A DNA stretch of 64,000 nt from Klebsiella aerogenes. Its GTDB lineage: Bacteria > Pseudomonadota > Gammaproteobacteria > Enterobacterales > Enterobacteriaceae. Made by a program: the position numbers and the translations under genes. The stretch is from NCBI GenBank assembly GCA_029027985.1, contig CP119076.1, positions 4,586,422 to 4,650,421 on the forward strand, written 5' to 3'. Shown in pieces: positions 1-10,550 of the stretch. The notes beneath the pieces are model-generated. The model worked only from the letters and a program-made list of their open reading frames with translations. It searched no databases and was not told the DNA's origin. Positions within the stretch are counted from its first letter, which is position 1. The number at the start of each line of letters is the position of its first letter.

Positions 1-678
1 TACCTCTATTTACTGCTGGCGCTCGCCAGCTTTGGCGCAGGCGCTGCAGATCCAGGCAGCCAGTACCAACAACAGGCTGAAGCCGGCGATCCGCGGGCGC
101 AGTTTTATCTGGCGGATACCTGGGTCAGCTCCGGTAATTACCAGCAGGCTGAATTCTGGGCGCAGAAAGCGGCGGCGCAGGGCGACGGCGATGCGCTGGC
201 GCTGCTGGCCCAGCTCAAAATCCGCGACCCGCAGCAGGCCGATTACCAGCAGGCCCGGCAACTGGCGGAACAATCCGTGCAGGTCGGCAGCAAGGCCGGT
301 GAGATTATCCTCGCCCGCGTGCTGGTCAATCAGCAAGCTGGCCCTACCGACTATGCGTATGCCATCAGGCTGTTACAGGATGCGGCCAAAGATGAAGAGA
401 GCGACTCCGCCGTCGATGCGCAGATGTTGCTCGGGCTAATCTACGCCAGCGGCGTGCTGCCGCCGGGAGATGACCTCAAAGCGGCGCAGTACTTCAAAGG
501 TAGCTCGGCGCTCTCACGCACCGGTTATGCCGAATACTGGGCAGGCATGATGTTCCAACAGGGAGAGAAAGGCTTTATCGATCCGAACCCGCAAAAAGCG
601 CTGCACTGGCTCAACGTCAGCTGTCAGGAGGGGTTTGATACCGGTTGTGAAGAGTTCGATAAGATAACGAAAGGCTAA
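1..678 (+). CDS. yjcO: YjcO, Sel1-repeat periplasmic protein (5' end missing)
   Basis: The frame is open from base 1 to a TAA at 676-678, so the start lies outside the window. The first visible residues (YLYLLLALASFGAGA) look like the hydrophobic core and end of a signal peptide, so export to the periplasm is likely. The rest consists of short helical repeats of the Sel1/TPR type (AEAGDPRAQFYLAD, AAAQGDGDALALLAQ, DAQMLLGLIYASG, ALHWLNVSCQEGFDTGC), usually involved in protein-protein contacts. Length and C-terminus (near GCEEFDKITKG) agree with E. coli YjcO, whose function is unknown. It converges on gltP. Confidence 0.9.
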   Translation, partial: YLYLLLALASFGAGAADPGSQYQQQAEAGDPRAQFYLADTWVSSGNYQQAEFWAQKAAAQGDGDALALLAQLKIRDPQQADYQQARQLAEQSVQVGSKAGEIILARVLVNQQAGPTDYAYAIRLLQDAAKDEESDSAVDAQMLLGLIYASGVLPPGDDLKAAQYFKGSSALSRTGYAEYWAGMMFQQGEKGFIDPNPQKALHWLNVSCQEGFDTGCEEFDKITKG

Positions 679-706
679 AAAAAGCCCGGCGCGATGGCCG
701 GGCTCC
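677..706. terminator. Bidirectional terminator between yjcO and gltP
   Basis: AGCCCGGC (683-690) pairs with GCCGGGCT (697-704) around a 6-nt loop. The run of A just before it (677-683) becomes a U-tract for transcripts on the minus strand, so it is a proper intrinsic terminator for gltP. It also sits right after the yjcO stop. Confidence 0.85.
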
Positions 707-712
707 TGCATC

Positions 713-2023
713 TTATTGGGCAGTTTTATCAAACTTGCCCAGCACTTCGCGTTCATACGCCAGCGCTTTCTTGCGGTCAAACTTGTGTTCCCACTTGGAG
801 ATAACCAGTACCGCCAGGGCGTTGCCGACCACGTTCAGCGCGGTACGCGCCATGTCGAGGATACGGTCGACGCCAGCAATAAACGCCAACCCTTCCAGCG
901 GGATCCCCACGCTGCCCAGGGTCGCCAGCAGTACCACGAAGGAGACGCCCGGTACGCCAGCGATGCCTTTCGAGGTCACCATCAGCGTCAGTACGAGAGT
1001 GATTTCCTGCCACAGGGAGAGGTCGATACCATACAACTGCGCGATAAAGATCGCCGCGATGCTCTGGTACAGCGTCGAACCGTCGAGGTTAAAGGAGTAA
1101 CCGGTCGGCACCACGAAGCTGGTGATCGAAGCTGGCGCGCCATAGGCTTCCATTTTCTCAATGATACGCGGCAGCACGCTTTCGGAACTCGCCGTGGAGT
1201 AGGCCAGAATCAGCTCGTCCTTCAGGATACGAATCAGGATCCAGATACTCAACCCGCAGACGCGCGCCACAAGACCCAGCACCACCAGCGCGAAGAACAG
1301 AATCGCGAAGTAAACCAGAATAACCAGCTTAGCCAGCGGCCACAGCGAGGCGAAGCCAAAGGTGGCGACGGTTACCGAGATCAGCGCGAATACCCCGACC
1401 GGCGCGTAGCGCATCACCATATGCGTCACTTTGAACATGGTTTCCGACACGGAGCGGAAAACGGTCACCAGCGGTTCGCGGTGAGTAGCTGGCAGCGAGG
1501 AGAGGCCCAGACCGAACAGCACCGAGAAGAAGATAATCGGCAGCATGTCGCCTTTCGCCATCGACGCGAAAATATTGGTCGGTACCAGCGACAAGATAGT
1601 TCCCATCAGGCCATGCGCGTGACTCTGCACTTCCGCGGTGGTGTTTTGGTATTTCGAGATATCGACCGCCGCCAACTGCGACATATCAATACCGCTACCC
1701 GGCTGGAAGACGTTCGCCAGGGTAATCCCCAGCACAATAGCCACCGTGGTAATGACTTCAAAATAGATGATGGTTTTGGCGCCAATACGACCCAACTGCT
1801 TGGCATCGCCGACGCCTGCAATTCCCACCACCAGCGTCGAGATGACAATCGGGACGACAATCATTTTGATCAGGTGGATAAAGATATCGCCTGCCGGGGT
1901 CAGGAGGTTAGAGATTAACCAATCACGACTTTCGGCGTGGTAATGTAGGTAGCTGCCCAGAAGTATGCCAAGTACCAGGGCTAGCAAAATTTGCCAGGCC
2001 AGGCTGACTTTTGTTTTTTTCAT
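713..2023 (-). CDS. gltP: GltP, proton/glutamate-aspartate symporter
   Basis: Inner-membrane carrier of the dicarboxylate/amino acid:cation symporter family that imports glutamate and aspartate with protons. The sequence is near-identical along its length to E. coli GltP (437 aa; 436 here). It shows the family serine-rich stretch (STASSESVLPRI), the YSFNLDGSTLYQS loop, and the C-terminal substrate-site segment (DMARTALNVVGNA). The start is taken at the ATG ending at 2023 because GAGGAA lies 10 nt upstream. An in-frame ATG six codons earlier (2041) lacks a Shine-Dalgarno and adds residues absent from relatives. Divergent from acs, with no nrf genes in between. Confidence 0.95.
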   Translation of the reverse strand: MKKTKVSLAWQILLALVLGILLGSYLHYHAESRDWLISNLLTPAGDIFIHLIKMIVVPIVISTLVVGIAGVGDAKQLGRIGAKTIIYFEVITTVAIVLGITLANVFQPGSGIDMSQLAAVDISKYQNTTAEVQSHAHGLMGTILSLVPTNIFASMAKGDMLPIIFFSVLFGLGLSSLPATHREPLVTVFRSVSETMFKVTHMVMRYAPVGVFALISVTVATFGFASLWPLAKLVILVYFAILFFALVVLGLVARVCGLSIWILIRILKDELILAYSTASSESVLPRIIEKMEAYGAPASITSFVVPTGYSFNLDGSTLYQSIAAIFIAQLYGIDLSLWQEITLVLTLMVTSKGIAGVPGVSFVVLLATLGSVGIPLEGLAFIAGVDRILDMARTALNVVGNALAVLVISKWEHKFDRKKALAYEREVLGKFDKTAQ

Positions 2024-2437
2024 CACTACTGACTTCCTCAATGAAAGGAGCCATTCCTGAAGGTAATGGCTCCCACTGAAAGGGGTATGAATTGTGTTGC
2101 GTTGCTTTATGGGGTTATTTAACGCGCGATATCAGTATCATTTGCACGGCATGCTGCGCAAGCCTTTAAGAACAGGGCTTTCTTCTGGTTTTTTGCATAA
2201 ATCTACCTATTTCGGCGCATTACATTGCATAAGTATTTGTTATAAAAAATATTTAACATATTCAGTTTCTATAAATACACATGGTAAATTATTTCACTTC
2301 AAAGTTTCATTTGATTGATTTTCATTCAGTTTAATCAATGCGTGATCTGCCCCCCAAATAGCAAACAAAGCTGGCAAAGACCCTATTATTAACGGTTATT
2401 TGACATATATTTAACAAGTTAAAGGAGAAAAAAAGCC
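2024..2437. promoter_or_regulatory. gltP-acs divergent control region with possible CRP half-site
   Basis: No gene seen. AT-rich in the middle. A CGTGATCT half-site at 2341-2348, in the run from 2338 to 2359, resembles the upstream CRP site of E. coli acs, but the second half (CCCCA) is poor. acs has a strong Shine-Dalgarno (AAAGGAG, 2421-2427). On the gltP side a perfect hairpin is listed separately. Confidence 0.45.
2047..2073 (-). promoter_or_regulatory. Perfect hairpin in the gltP leader
   Basis: GGAGCCATT (2047-2055) and AATGGCTCC (2065-2073) are exact inverted repeats with a 9-nt spacer. In the gltP transcript the hairpin would end just upstream of the ribosome binding site, followed by TTTC. 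It could be an operator or a leader structure; its role is unknown. Confidence 0.6.
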
Positions 2438-4396
2438 ATGAGCCAAATACATAAACACCCTATTCCCGCAAACATTGCGGAACGTTGCCTGATGAATCCG
2501 CAACAGTACCAGGAGAACTACCAACAATCCGTCACCAACCCAGATGCCTTCTGGGGCGAGCAGGGTAAAATCCTCGACTGGATCAAACCTTACTCACAGG
2601 TGAAAAACACCTCTTTCGCGCCGGGGAATGTCTCCATTAAATGGTACGAAGACGGCACCCTGAACCTCGCCGCTAACTGTCTCGACCGCCATCTGCATGA
2701 GCGCGGCGACCAGACCGCCATCATCTGGGAAGGCGACGACGCCAGCCAGAGCAAAAACATTACCTATCGCCAACTGCATCGCGATGTGTGTCGTTTTGCC
2801 AACGTATTGCTCAGTCTGGGCATTAAAAAAGGCGATGTTGTCGCTATTTATATGCCGATGGTGCCGGAAGCCGCCGTCGCGATGCTGGCCTGCGCCCGCA
2901 TCGGCGCCATCCACTCCGTCATTTTCGGCGGCTTCTCGCCGGAGGCAGTAGCCGGGCGCATTATCGACTCTAACTCACGCCTGGTGATCACCTCTGACGA
3001 AGGGTTGCGCGCCGGTCGCGCCATCCCGCTGAAGAAAAACGTGGATGACGCGCTGAAAAACCCGAACGTCACCAGCATCGAGCACGTGGTGGTACTCAAA
3101 CGCACCGGCGGCAATATTGACTGGCAGGAAGGTCGCGACCTGTGGTGGAGCGATCTGATTGAAAAAGCCGACGACCAGCATCAGCCGGTCGAAATGAACG
3201 CCGAAGACCCGCTGTTTATCCTCTACACCTCCGGTTCTACCGGCAAACCGAAAGGCGTGCTGCACACCACCGGCGGTTATCTGGTGTACGCGGCGACCAC
3301 CTTCAAATACGTTTTTGATTATCATCCGGGCGATATCTACTGGTGTACCGCCGACGTGGGCTGGGTCACCGGTCACAGCTACCTGCTGTACGGCCCGCTG
3401 GCCTGTGGCGCCACTACGCTGATGTTTGAAGGCGTGCCGAACTGGCCGACCCCGGCGCGCATGTGCCAGGTGGTGGACAAACATCAGGTCAATATTCTGT
3501 ATACCGCGCCGACTGCAATCCGCGCGCTGATGGCGGAAGGTGACAAAGCTATTGAAGGTACCGACCGCTCCTCGCTGCGCATTCTCGGCTCGGTCGGCGA
3601 ACCGATTAACCCGGAAGCCTGGGAGTGGTACTGGAAGAAAATCGGCAACGAGAAGTGCCCGGTGATGGACACCTGGTGGCAGACCGAAACCGGCGGCTTC
3701 ATGATCACTCCGCTGCCGGGCGCCATCGAGCTGAAAGCCGGTTCCGCGACGCGTCCGTTCTTTGGCGTCCAGCCAGTACTGGTGGACAACGAAGGAACGC
3801 CGCTGGAAGGCGCGACCGAGGGCAATCTGGCGATCGCCGACTCCTGGCCTGGCCAGGCGCGCACCCTGTTCGGCGATCACGAGCGCTTCGAGCAGACCTA
3901 CTTCTCGACCTTTAAAAACATGTACTTCAGCGGCGACGGTGCCCGTCGCGACGAAGACGGCTACTACTGGATCACCGGGCGCGTCGACGACGTACTGAAC
4001 GTCTCCGGCCACCGTCTGGGCACCGCGGAAATTGAATCCGCGCTGGTGTCGCATCCGAAAATCGCCGAAGCGGCGGTGGTCGGTATTCCGCATAACATCA
4101 AAGGCCAGGCCATCTACGCTTACGTGACGCTGAATCACGGCGAAGACCCCACGCCGGAGTTGTATGCCGAGGTACGTAACTGGGTGCGTAAAGAGATTGG
4201 CCCGCTGGCGACGCCGGACGTGCTGCACTGGACCGACTCGTTGCCGAAAACCCGCTCGGGTAAAATCATGCGCCGAATTCTGCGCAAGATTGCCGCCGGC
4301 GATACCAGCAACCTCGGCGACACCTCAACGCTTGCCGATCCGGGGGTCGTGGACAAACTGCTCGAAGAGAAGCAGGCCATTACTATGCCGTCATAA
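2438..4396 (+). CDS. acs: Acs, acetyl-CoA synthetase (AMP-forming)
   Basis: Activates acetate to acetyl-CoA through acetyl-AMP; the high-affinity route for scavenging acetate in the cytoplasm. It is 652 aa, the same as E. coli Acs. The AMP-binding P-loop-like motif [12 protein letters not shown] is present. The C-terminal core [12 protein letters not shown] carries Lys609, the lysine acetylated by Pat-type enzymes and removed by CobB in relatives, so that control should apply here. First gene of acs-yjcH-actP. Strong Shine-Dalgarno AAAGGAG. In E. coli transcription depends on CRP; only a half-site is visible here. Confidence 0.98.
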   Translation: MSQIHKHPIPANIAERCLMNPQQYQENYQQSVTNPDAFWGEQGKILDWIKPYSQVKNTSFAPGNVSIKWYEDGTLNLAANCLDRHLHERGDQTAIIWEGDDASQSKNITYRQLHRDVCRFANVLLSLGIKKGDVVAIYMPMVPEAAVAMLACARIGAIHSVIFGGFSPEAVAGRIIDSNSRLVITSDEGLRAGRAIPLKKNVDDALKNPNVTSIEHVVVLKRTGGNIDWQEGRDLWWSDLIEKADDQHQPVEMNAEDPLFILYTSGSTGKPKGVLHTTGGYLVYAATTFKYVFDYHPGDIYWCTADVGWVTGHSYLLYGPLACGATTLMFEGVPNWPTPARMCQVVDKHQVNILYTAPTAIRALMAEGDKAIEGTDRSSLRILGSVGEPINPEAWEWYWKKIGNEKCPVMDTWWQTETGGFMITPLPGAIELKAGSATRPFFGVQPVLVDNEGTPLEGATEGNLAIADSWPGQARTLFGDHERFEQTYFSTFKNMYFSGDGARRDEDGYYWITGRVDDVLNVSGHRLGTAEIESALVSHPKIAEAAVVGIPHNIKGQAIYAYVTLNHGEDPTPELYAEVRNWVRKEIGPLATPDVLHWTDSLPKTRSGKIMRRILRKIAAGDTSNLGDTSTLADPGVVDKLLEEKQAITMPS

Positions 4397-4416
4397 ACCT
4401 AACTTATTCCCTACCC

Positions 4417-4440
4417 CCTCTCCCTCGATCGGGGGAGAGG
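4417..4440. repeat. Short palindromic repeat between acs and yjcH
   Basis: CCTCTCCC (4417-4424) pairs with GGGAGAGG (4433-4440). It looks like part of the common enterobacterial intergenic repeat built around CCCTCTCCC...GGGAGAGGG. It lies in a 189-nt gap inside the operon and may stabilise the acs message. Confidence 0.5.
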
Positions 4441-4585
4441 TTAAAAACATAAACTCCCCCCAAGGATTCTATTCAGCAGGAAAGCGGTAAATCAGCTTCT
4501 ACTCGACGCGCAAACGCCGAGCGGATCGCTGTTGCCGACGGATAGCCGATGGATGACACAAGGGTTACCTCTGGAGACGCTAAAG

Positions 4586-6546
<1,961 letters not shown>

Positions 6547-6553
6547 GCACCTT

Positions 6554-6584
6554 CCCCATCCCCGGTTTAACGCCGGGGATGGGG
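6554..6584. terminator. Strong hairpin between actP and the cidB-like gene
   Basis: CCCCATCCCCGG (6554-6565) and CCGGGGATGGGG (6573-6584) form a perfect 12-bp stem with a 7-nt loop between convergent genes. There is no good U-tract, but the position and stability fit a two-way transcription barrier. Confidence 0.75.
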
Positions 6585-6588
6585 TTAA

Positions 6589-7278
6589 CTAAAACATCGC
6601 TAACCGCACCAACGGCGCCGCCAGTACCATCACCACGCCGGAAAGCATCATCACCAGGCTGGCGACGACCCCCTCCTGCTGACCCAGTTCATAAGAACGA
6701 GCCGTCCCGGCACCGTGCGAGGCCGCGCCGAATCCGGCCCCTTTCGCCATGCCAGCGCTGATCGACAGGCGTAAGAACAACACATCGCCTATCGCCATAC
6801 CGAATACGCCGGTGACCACCACAAACAGCGCTACCAGGTCAGGCTGACCGCCAAGCGGTTTCGCCGCCGCTAGCGCAAACGGCGTCGTTACCGAGCGTAC
6901 TGCCAGGCTGCGCTGAATTTCATCGGAAAGGGTAAACAAGCGCGCCAGCCAGACGGAGCTTGTCACCGCGACGACGGAAGCCGTGACGACGCCGGCGGTC
7001 AACGACATCCAGTGACGCTTAATGATCGCCAGGTTGTCATACACCGGCACGGCAAAGGCGATGGTCGCCGGTCCCAATAGCCACAATAGCCAGTGCGACT
7101 CGCCCATATAGCTCTGGTAGGAGATATGACCAAACACGAGGATCAGTACCAGCAGCACCGGCGTCAACACCAGCGGCATCAACGGCAGTGTGTGGAAGCG
7201 GCGATAAAGCCGTTTATTGGCGAAATAGAGTCCCAGGGTAACCGCCAGGCACAGCATGCTCAGGGTAAAATCACTCAT
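6589..7278 (-). CDS. CidB/LrgB-like membrane protein
   Basis: 229-aa polytopic membrane protein of the LrgB/CidB family (the YohK type in E. coli). Recognisable segments are LLGPATIAFAVPVYD, RSVTTPFALAAAKPLGG and GAASHGAGTARSYELG, the last being highly conserved in the family. In Gram-positive bacteria such pairs have been linked to murein hydrolase control and to transport of acetate or pyruvate overflow products. Overlaps the upstream cidA-like gene by 8 nt, so both are surely one operon. A divergent LysR regulator lies upstream. E. coli carries yjcF in this interval instead. Specific substrate unknown. Confidence 0.9.
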   Translation of the reverse strand: MSDFTLSMLCLAVTLGLYFANKRLYRRFHTLPLMPLVLTPVLLVLILVFGHISYQSYMGESHWLLWLLGPATIAFAVPVYDNLAIIKRHWMSLTAGVVTASVVAVTSSVWLARLFTLSDEIQRSLAVRSVTTPFALAAAKPLGGQPDLVALFVVVTGVFGMAIGDVLFLRLSISAGMAKGAGFGAASHGAGTARSYELGQQEGVVASLVMMLSGVVMVLAAPLVRLAMF

Positions 7279-7681
7279 TTTTCAACCGGCTCACTTCATA
7301 GCGATAGACTTTATCCACCACCCATGCCGTGGCACCCAGCACCATCACGGTGCTCAGCGCAATCACGAGAAAGATACGCCAACCGTCTACCATCAGCAGT
7401 TGGGCATAATTAACGACCGCCACCACCGCCGGGACAAAAAAGAGCAGCATTTCCGCCAACAGCCAGCGCGCCCCTGCGCGCACCCAGTTCAGCGGGATCA
7501 CCCGGCAGACGATCAGCATCAGGAGCATCAGCATGCCGACAAGGTTGGCCGGAAGCGGCAAATGGAGCCAGTTAACCAGATATTCTGCACAGACGAACAG
7601 TCCGGCATAGAGCAGTACCTGGACCGGTACCTGGAGACGTTGCACCACCAAAGGCGCAACACGTGCTGGCGCGAAGGCCAT
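7271..7681 (-). CDS. CidA/LrgA-like membrane protein
   Basis: 136-aa protein of the CidA/LrgA holin-like family, with four predicted membrane helices. The family core is visible (LPLPANLVGMLMLLMLI, AGARWLLAEMLLFFVPAVVAVVNY). It partners the LrgB-type protein encoded immediately downstream with an 8-nt overlap. The start at 7681 has AGGAA 8 nt upstream. Function by analogy only: an accessory subunit of a small-acid or pyruvate exporter/importer, or modulator of cell lysis. Its place next to acetate uptake genes favours the metabolic reading. Confidence 0.9.
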   Translation of the reverse strand: MAFAPARVAPLVVQRLQVPVQVLLYAGLFVCAEYLVNWLHLPLPANLVGMLMLLMLIVCRVIPLNWVRAGARWLLAEMLLFFVPAVVAVVNYAQLLMVDGWRIFLVIALSTVMVLGATAWVVDKVYRYEVSRLKNE

Positions 7682-7743
7682 GAGCGGAATTCCTGAAAAA
7701 TAAGACAGGCGTGCAGTATAGAGAGCCGCCCCTGCGGACAGAA

Positions 7744-7758
7744 ATGAATTAAAATCAT
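7744..7758. promoter_or_regulatory. Candidate LysR-type operator between cidA-like gene and its regulator
   Basis: ATGAATTAAAATCAT contains the T-N11-A LysR motif with dyad ends ATGA/TCAT. It lies in the 103-bp divergent promoter region, 26 bp before the regulator start, where auto-control and activation of the divergent operon usually meet. Confidence 0.55.
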
Positions 7759-7784
7759 CACAGGTATAGTCTCAGGGAATAATC

Positions 7785-8666
7785 ATGGATATACGCACGT
7801 TGCGTTATTTTGTCGAAGTGGTCCGCCAGCAAAGCTTCACCCGAGCGGCAGAAAAACTCTTCGTCACGCAGCCGACCATCAGCAAGATGCTCAAAAATCT
7901 GGAAGACGAGCTGAACTGCACCCTGCTTATCCGCGATGGCCGTAAGCTGTTATTAACCGATACCGGCCGCGTCGTCTTCGAGCGCGGGCAGGCGATCCTC
8001 GGCGAATTCAGTCAGCTAAAAGCCGAGCTCAGCGATATTAACCACCTGAACAACGGCGTGCTACGTCTGGGGATCCCGCCGATGGTCGGTATGCTGATGG
8101 CTGAACCCATCAGCCGTTTTCGCCAGCGCTACCCTGGCGTGGAGCTGAAAATTGCCGAATTCGGCGGGCTGACGGTACAACAGGCCGTCAGCAACGGCGA
8201 GCTCGATCTGGCGATGACCGCGCTGCCGGTCGATGAGGCCAGCGGCCTGACAACGCTGTCGCTCTTTAGCCACCCGCTCTGCGTTCTCGTGCCGAAGACG
8301 GCGCAGTGGCAGGGCAGAACGTCTATTTCGCCGGAAAGCCTGGCGGAACACCCGCTGGTTATCTACAACGAAGACTTCGCCCTCAGCCAGCAGTTGATGC
8401 GTCTGTTTGCCGAGCATGAGGTGAAGCCGCGTATCGCCGTGCGCAGCGGCCAGTGGGATTTTCTGGCGGCGATGGTGCAGGCGGGAATTGGCGTGGCGAT
8501 CCTGCCGGAGCCAATTTGCCAGCGGCTGGACGCACAGGATTTTTATTGGATCCCGCTGGAGAGCGAACTGCGTTGGGAGTTAGGGATGATTTGGCGCGAA
8601 GGGGTGTATATGTCGCGCAGCGCGCAGGCGTGGCTGGAGTGCAGTCAATCGTTCTGGCTGACGTAA
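7785..8666 (+). CDS. LysR-family regulator, CidR-like
   Basis: 293-aa LysR-type regulator. It has an N-terminal winged helix-turn-helix (about residues 3-60, MDIRTLRYFVEVVRQQSFT, RAAEKLFVTQPTISKMLKN) and a C-terminal two-lobed ligand-binding domain (about 90-290, starting GVLRLGIPPMVG). It is divergent from the cidA/cidB-like operon, the same arrangement as CidR with cidAB in Bacillus and Staphylococcus, where acetate or pyruvate is the signal. I infer it activates that operon in response to an overflow metabolite. A T-N11-A dyad lies between them. It converges on yjcE across a REP-like hairpin. Confidence 0.85.
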   Translation: MDIRTLRYFVEVVRQQSFTRAAEKLFVTQPTISKMLKNLEDELNCTLLIRDGRKLLLTDTGRVVFERGQAILGEFSQLKAELSDINHLNNGVLRLGIPPMVGMLMAEPISRFRQRYPGVELKIAEFGGLTVQQAVSNGELDLAMTALPVDEASGLTTLSLFSHPLCVLVPKTAQWQGRTSISPESLAEHPLVIYNEDFALSQQLMRLFAEHEVKPRIAVRSGQWDFLAAMVQAGIGVAILPEPICQRLDAQDFYWIPLESELRWELGMIWREGVYMSRSAQAWLECSQSFWLT

Positions 8667-8718
8667 CGTGGCGGGTTTCCCCGGTCGCGCTAACGCTTAC
8701 CGGGGCGACACATTTACG

Positions 8719-8750
8719 GTAGCCCGGATAGCCGTAGCGCCATCCGGGAC
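8719..8750. repeat. REP-like palindrome between the LysR gene and yjcE
   Basis: CCCGGAT (8723-8729) pairs with ATCCGGG (8742-8748), inside a GTAGCCCGGAT...ATCCGGGAC frame typical of enterobacterial REP units. It lies between convergent genes and may serve as a terminator or mRNA 3' stabiliser. Confidence 0.7.
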
Positions 8751-8756
8751 TTAAGG

Positions 8757-10403
8757 TTACTGATCTTCGATTAACAGCGCTTCCAGCAGGTCGAGGTCGT
8801 GCAGCAGTTTCTGCAGCGTCTCGTTGCTGATTTGCCGCGTTGCGCGCAGGTGATACAGCTCGCCGCGCTCGGAACGTAGCGCCGCCAGACGGAAGCGGCG
8901 CTCCAGGCTCTCTTCCAGCATTGAGGTTTCCACATCGTTGCGCCCATCGACGCGGCGACGCAGGTTCCCGATGACGCGCGAACTCACCTCGGTCAGCAGC
9001 TGATTATCGATATTCTCTTTGGTATCCGTCGCCAGACGTTCTTCCATTTTCTGAATCGCGACAATCGCCACATCCGCCGTCGCCGCGCGCGCCAGACGCT
9101 CTTCTTTGCGCTGCTGCGCGTGATCGCCGGACTCGATATGGCGCAGCAGAATCGGCAGCGCAATCACCCCGACAAACAGGGAGAAGAGGATCACCCCAGC
9201 GGCGAGGAAGATAAGCTCATAACGCGCCGGGAAGACGTTGCCGTCCGGCAACAGCAGCGGGATCGACAGCACACCTGCAAGGGTAATCGCCCCGCGCACC
9301 CCGGCGACGGAAGAAATCAGCAGCTCACGGGTAGTCCAGGAGCCAAACTCCATCGGTTTCTTCTTCAGGAAGCGCTGGCTAAGCTTACGCATCGTCCACA
9401 GCCAGCCGAAACGCACCAGCATCAGCGCGGCGTAAATCAGCACGATATCGGTGAACAGCATCCAGGTTTCGACGTTAGGGTCAGCCTCTGCCGCCACCAG
9501 CGAACTCGACAGAATATCCGGCAGCTGCAGGCCTAACAGCAGGAAGACCATGCCGTTAAACACAAACTCCAGCATCGCCCAGGTGCTGTTGGCGCGCAGA
9601 CGCATGGCCAACGGCGCGGTGCGCATCACCCCGGAACGGGTGATGGTCATCCCCGCCGCCACCGCCGCGAGGATCCCCGAGAAGCCGATGTGTTCGGCAA
9701 TCAGGTAGGAAGCGAACGGCAGCAGGAACAGCAACACGATTTGCGTCGCCGGCTCATCGCCGCCCCAGCGGCTGAGGAAGCGCATCGAGCGGCCATACAG
9801 CCAGCTGACGACGAAACCGGCGAGGATGCCGCCAATCGCCACCTTCAGGAACTCGACGGTCGCGCCGCCGACGGTGAACACCATCGTGCCCATCGCCACG
9901 GCGACAGCGAATTTCAGCGACACCAGACCGGAGGCGTCGTTCATCAACGCTTCGCCCTGCAGGATACCCATAATTTTTTTCGGGATGCGCCCTTCGCCGA
10001 CAATACCGGAAAGCGCTACGGCATCGGTCGGCGACAGTACTGCCGCCAGGGCGAATGCCGGTACCAGTGGGATCCCCGGCACAATCCAGTAAATCAGGAA
10101 GCCGATGCCGACCACAGTGACCACCACCAGCGCCAGCGCCAGACCGAAGATCTCCCGCCCATGCTCGATAAACTCGCGAGTCGGCGTTTTCCAGCCATCA
10201 GCAAACAGCAGCGGCGGGATAAACAAAACAAGGAAGAGTTCAGGGTCAAACTCGACGTGCAAACCAAAGGTCGGCCAGGCTAACAGCGCGCCGATGGCGA
10301 TTTGCATTAAAGGTAGCGGAACCTGAAAGGGCAGTACGCGTGTGACCACCCCGGAGAGAGAGACCACGAGGGTCATGATGAGTATGGTGAAGAATATTTC
10401 CAT
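8757..10403 (-). CDS. yjcE: YjcE, CPA1-family Na+/H+ antiporter
   Basis: 548-aa inner-membrane antiporter of the monovalent cation:proton antiporter-1 family. About 12 hydrophobic helices fill residues 1-410, followed by a cytoplasmic, charged C-terminal domain of about 130 residues (AQQRKEERLARAAT and helices after it). The family signatures AAVLSPTDAVALSGI and GEALMNDASGLVSLKFA are present, with the ND pair that binds the cation. It should exchange external protons for internal Na+ or K+, helping pH and salt balance. Not in an evident operon. Confidence 0.92.
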   Translation of the reverse strand: MEIFFTILIMTLVVSLSGVVTRVLPFQVPLPLMQIAIGALLAWPTFGLHVEFDPELFLVLFIPPLLFADGWKTPTREFIEHGREIFGLALALVVVTVVGIGFLIYWIVPGIPLVPAFALAAVLSPTDAVALSGIVGEGRIPKKIMGILQGEALMNDASGLVSLKFAVAVAMGTMVFTVGGATVEFLKVAIGGILAGFVVSWLYGRSMRFLSRWGGDEPATQIVLLFLLPFASYLIAEHIGFSGILAAVAAGMTITRSGVMRTAPLAMRLRANSTWAMLEFVFNGMVFLLLGLQLPDILSSSLVAAEADPNVETWMLFTDIVLIYAALMLVRFGWLWTMRKLSQRFLKKKPMEFGSWTTRELLISSVAGVRGAITLAGVLSIPLLLPDGNVFPARYELIFLAAGVILFSLFVGVIALPILLRHIESGDHAQQRKEERLARAATADVAIVAIQKMEERLATDTKENIDNQLLTEVSSRVIGNLRRRVDGRNDVETSMLEESLERRFRLAALRSERGELYHLRATRQISNETLQKLLHDLDLLEALLIEDQ

Positions 10404-10550
10404 GTGTTCCCTGTTTGCTGCGTTTTCTTTTTTTACATCTGAGGCGTCATGTCTCGAAATGATACGCTACTCAGATTAACGCAAAAGGAAACAGGATGTG
10501 GCTTAAAAATTAAACGGGCGACCGAAGCCGCCCGTGGTTAGCAGGAAAAG

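Noticed and set aside
716-1918. 400-codon open frame antisense to gltP
   Set aside because: Shadow of the gltP gene; composition rich in His, Arg and Gln, no domain, no ribosome binding site of note.
2975-4228. 417-codon open frame antisense to acs
   Set aside because: Shadow of acs with biased composition and no recognisable family.
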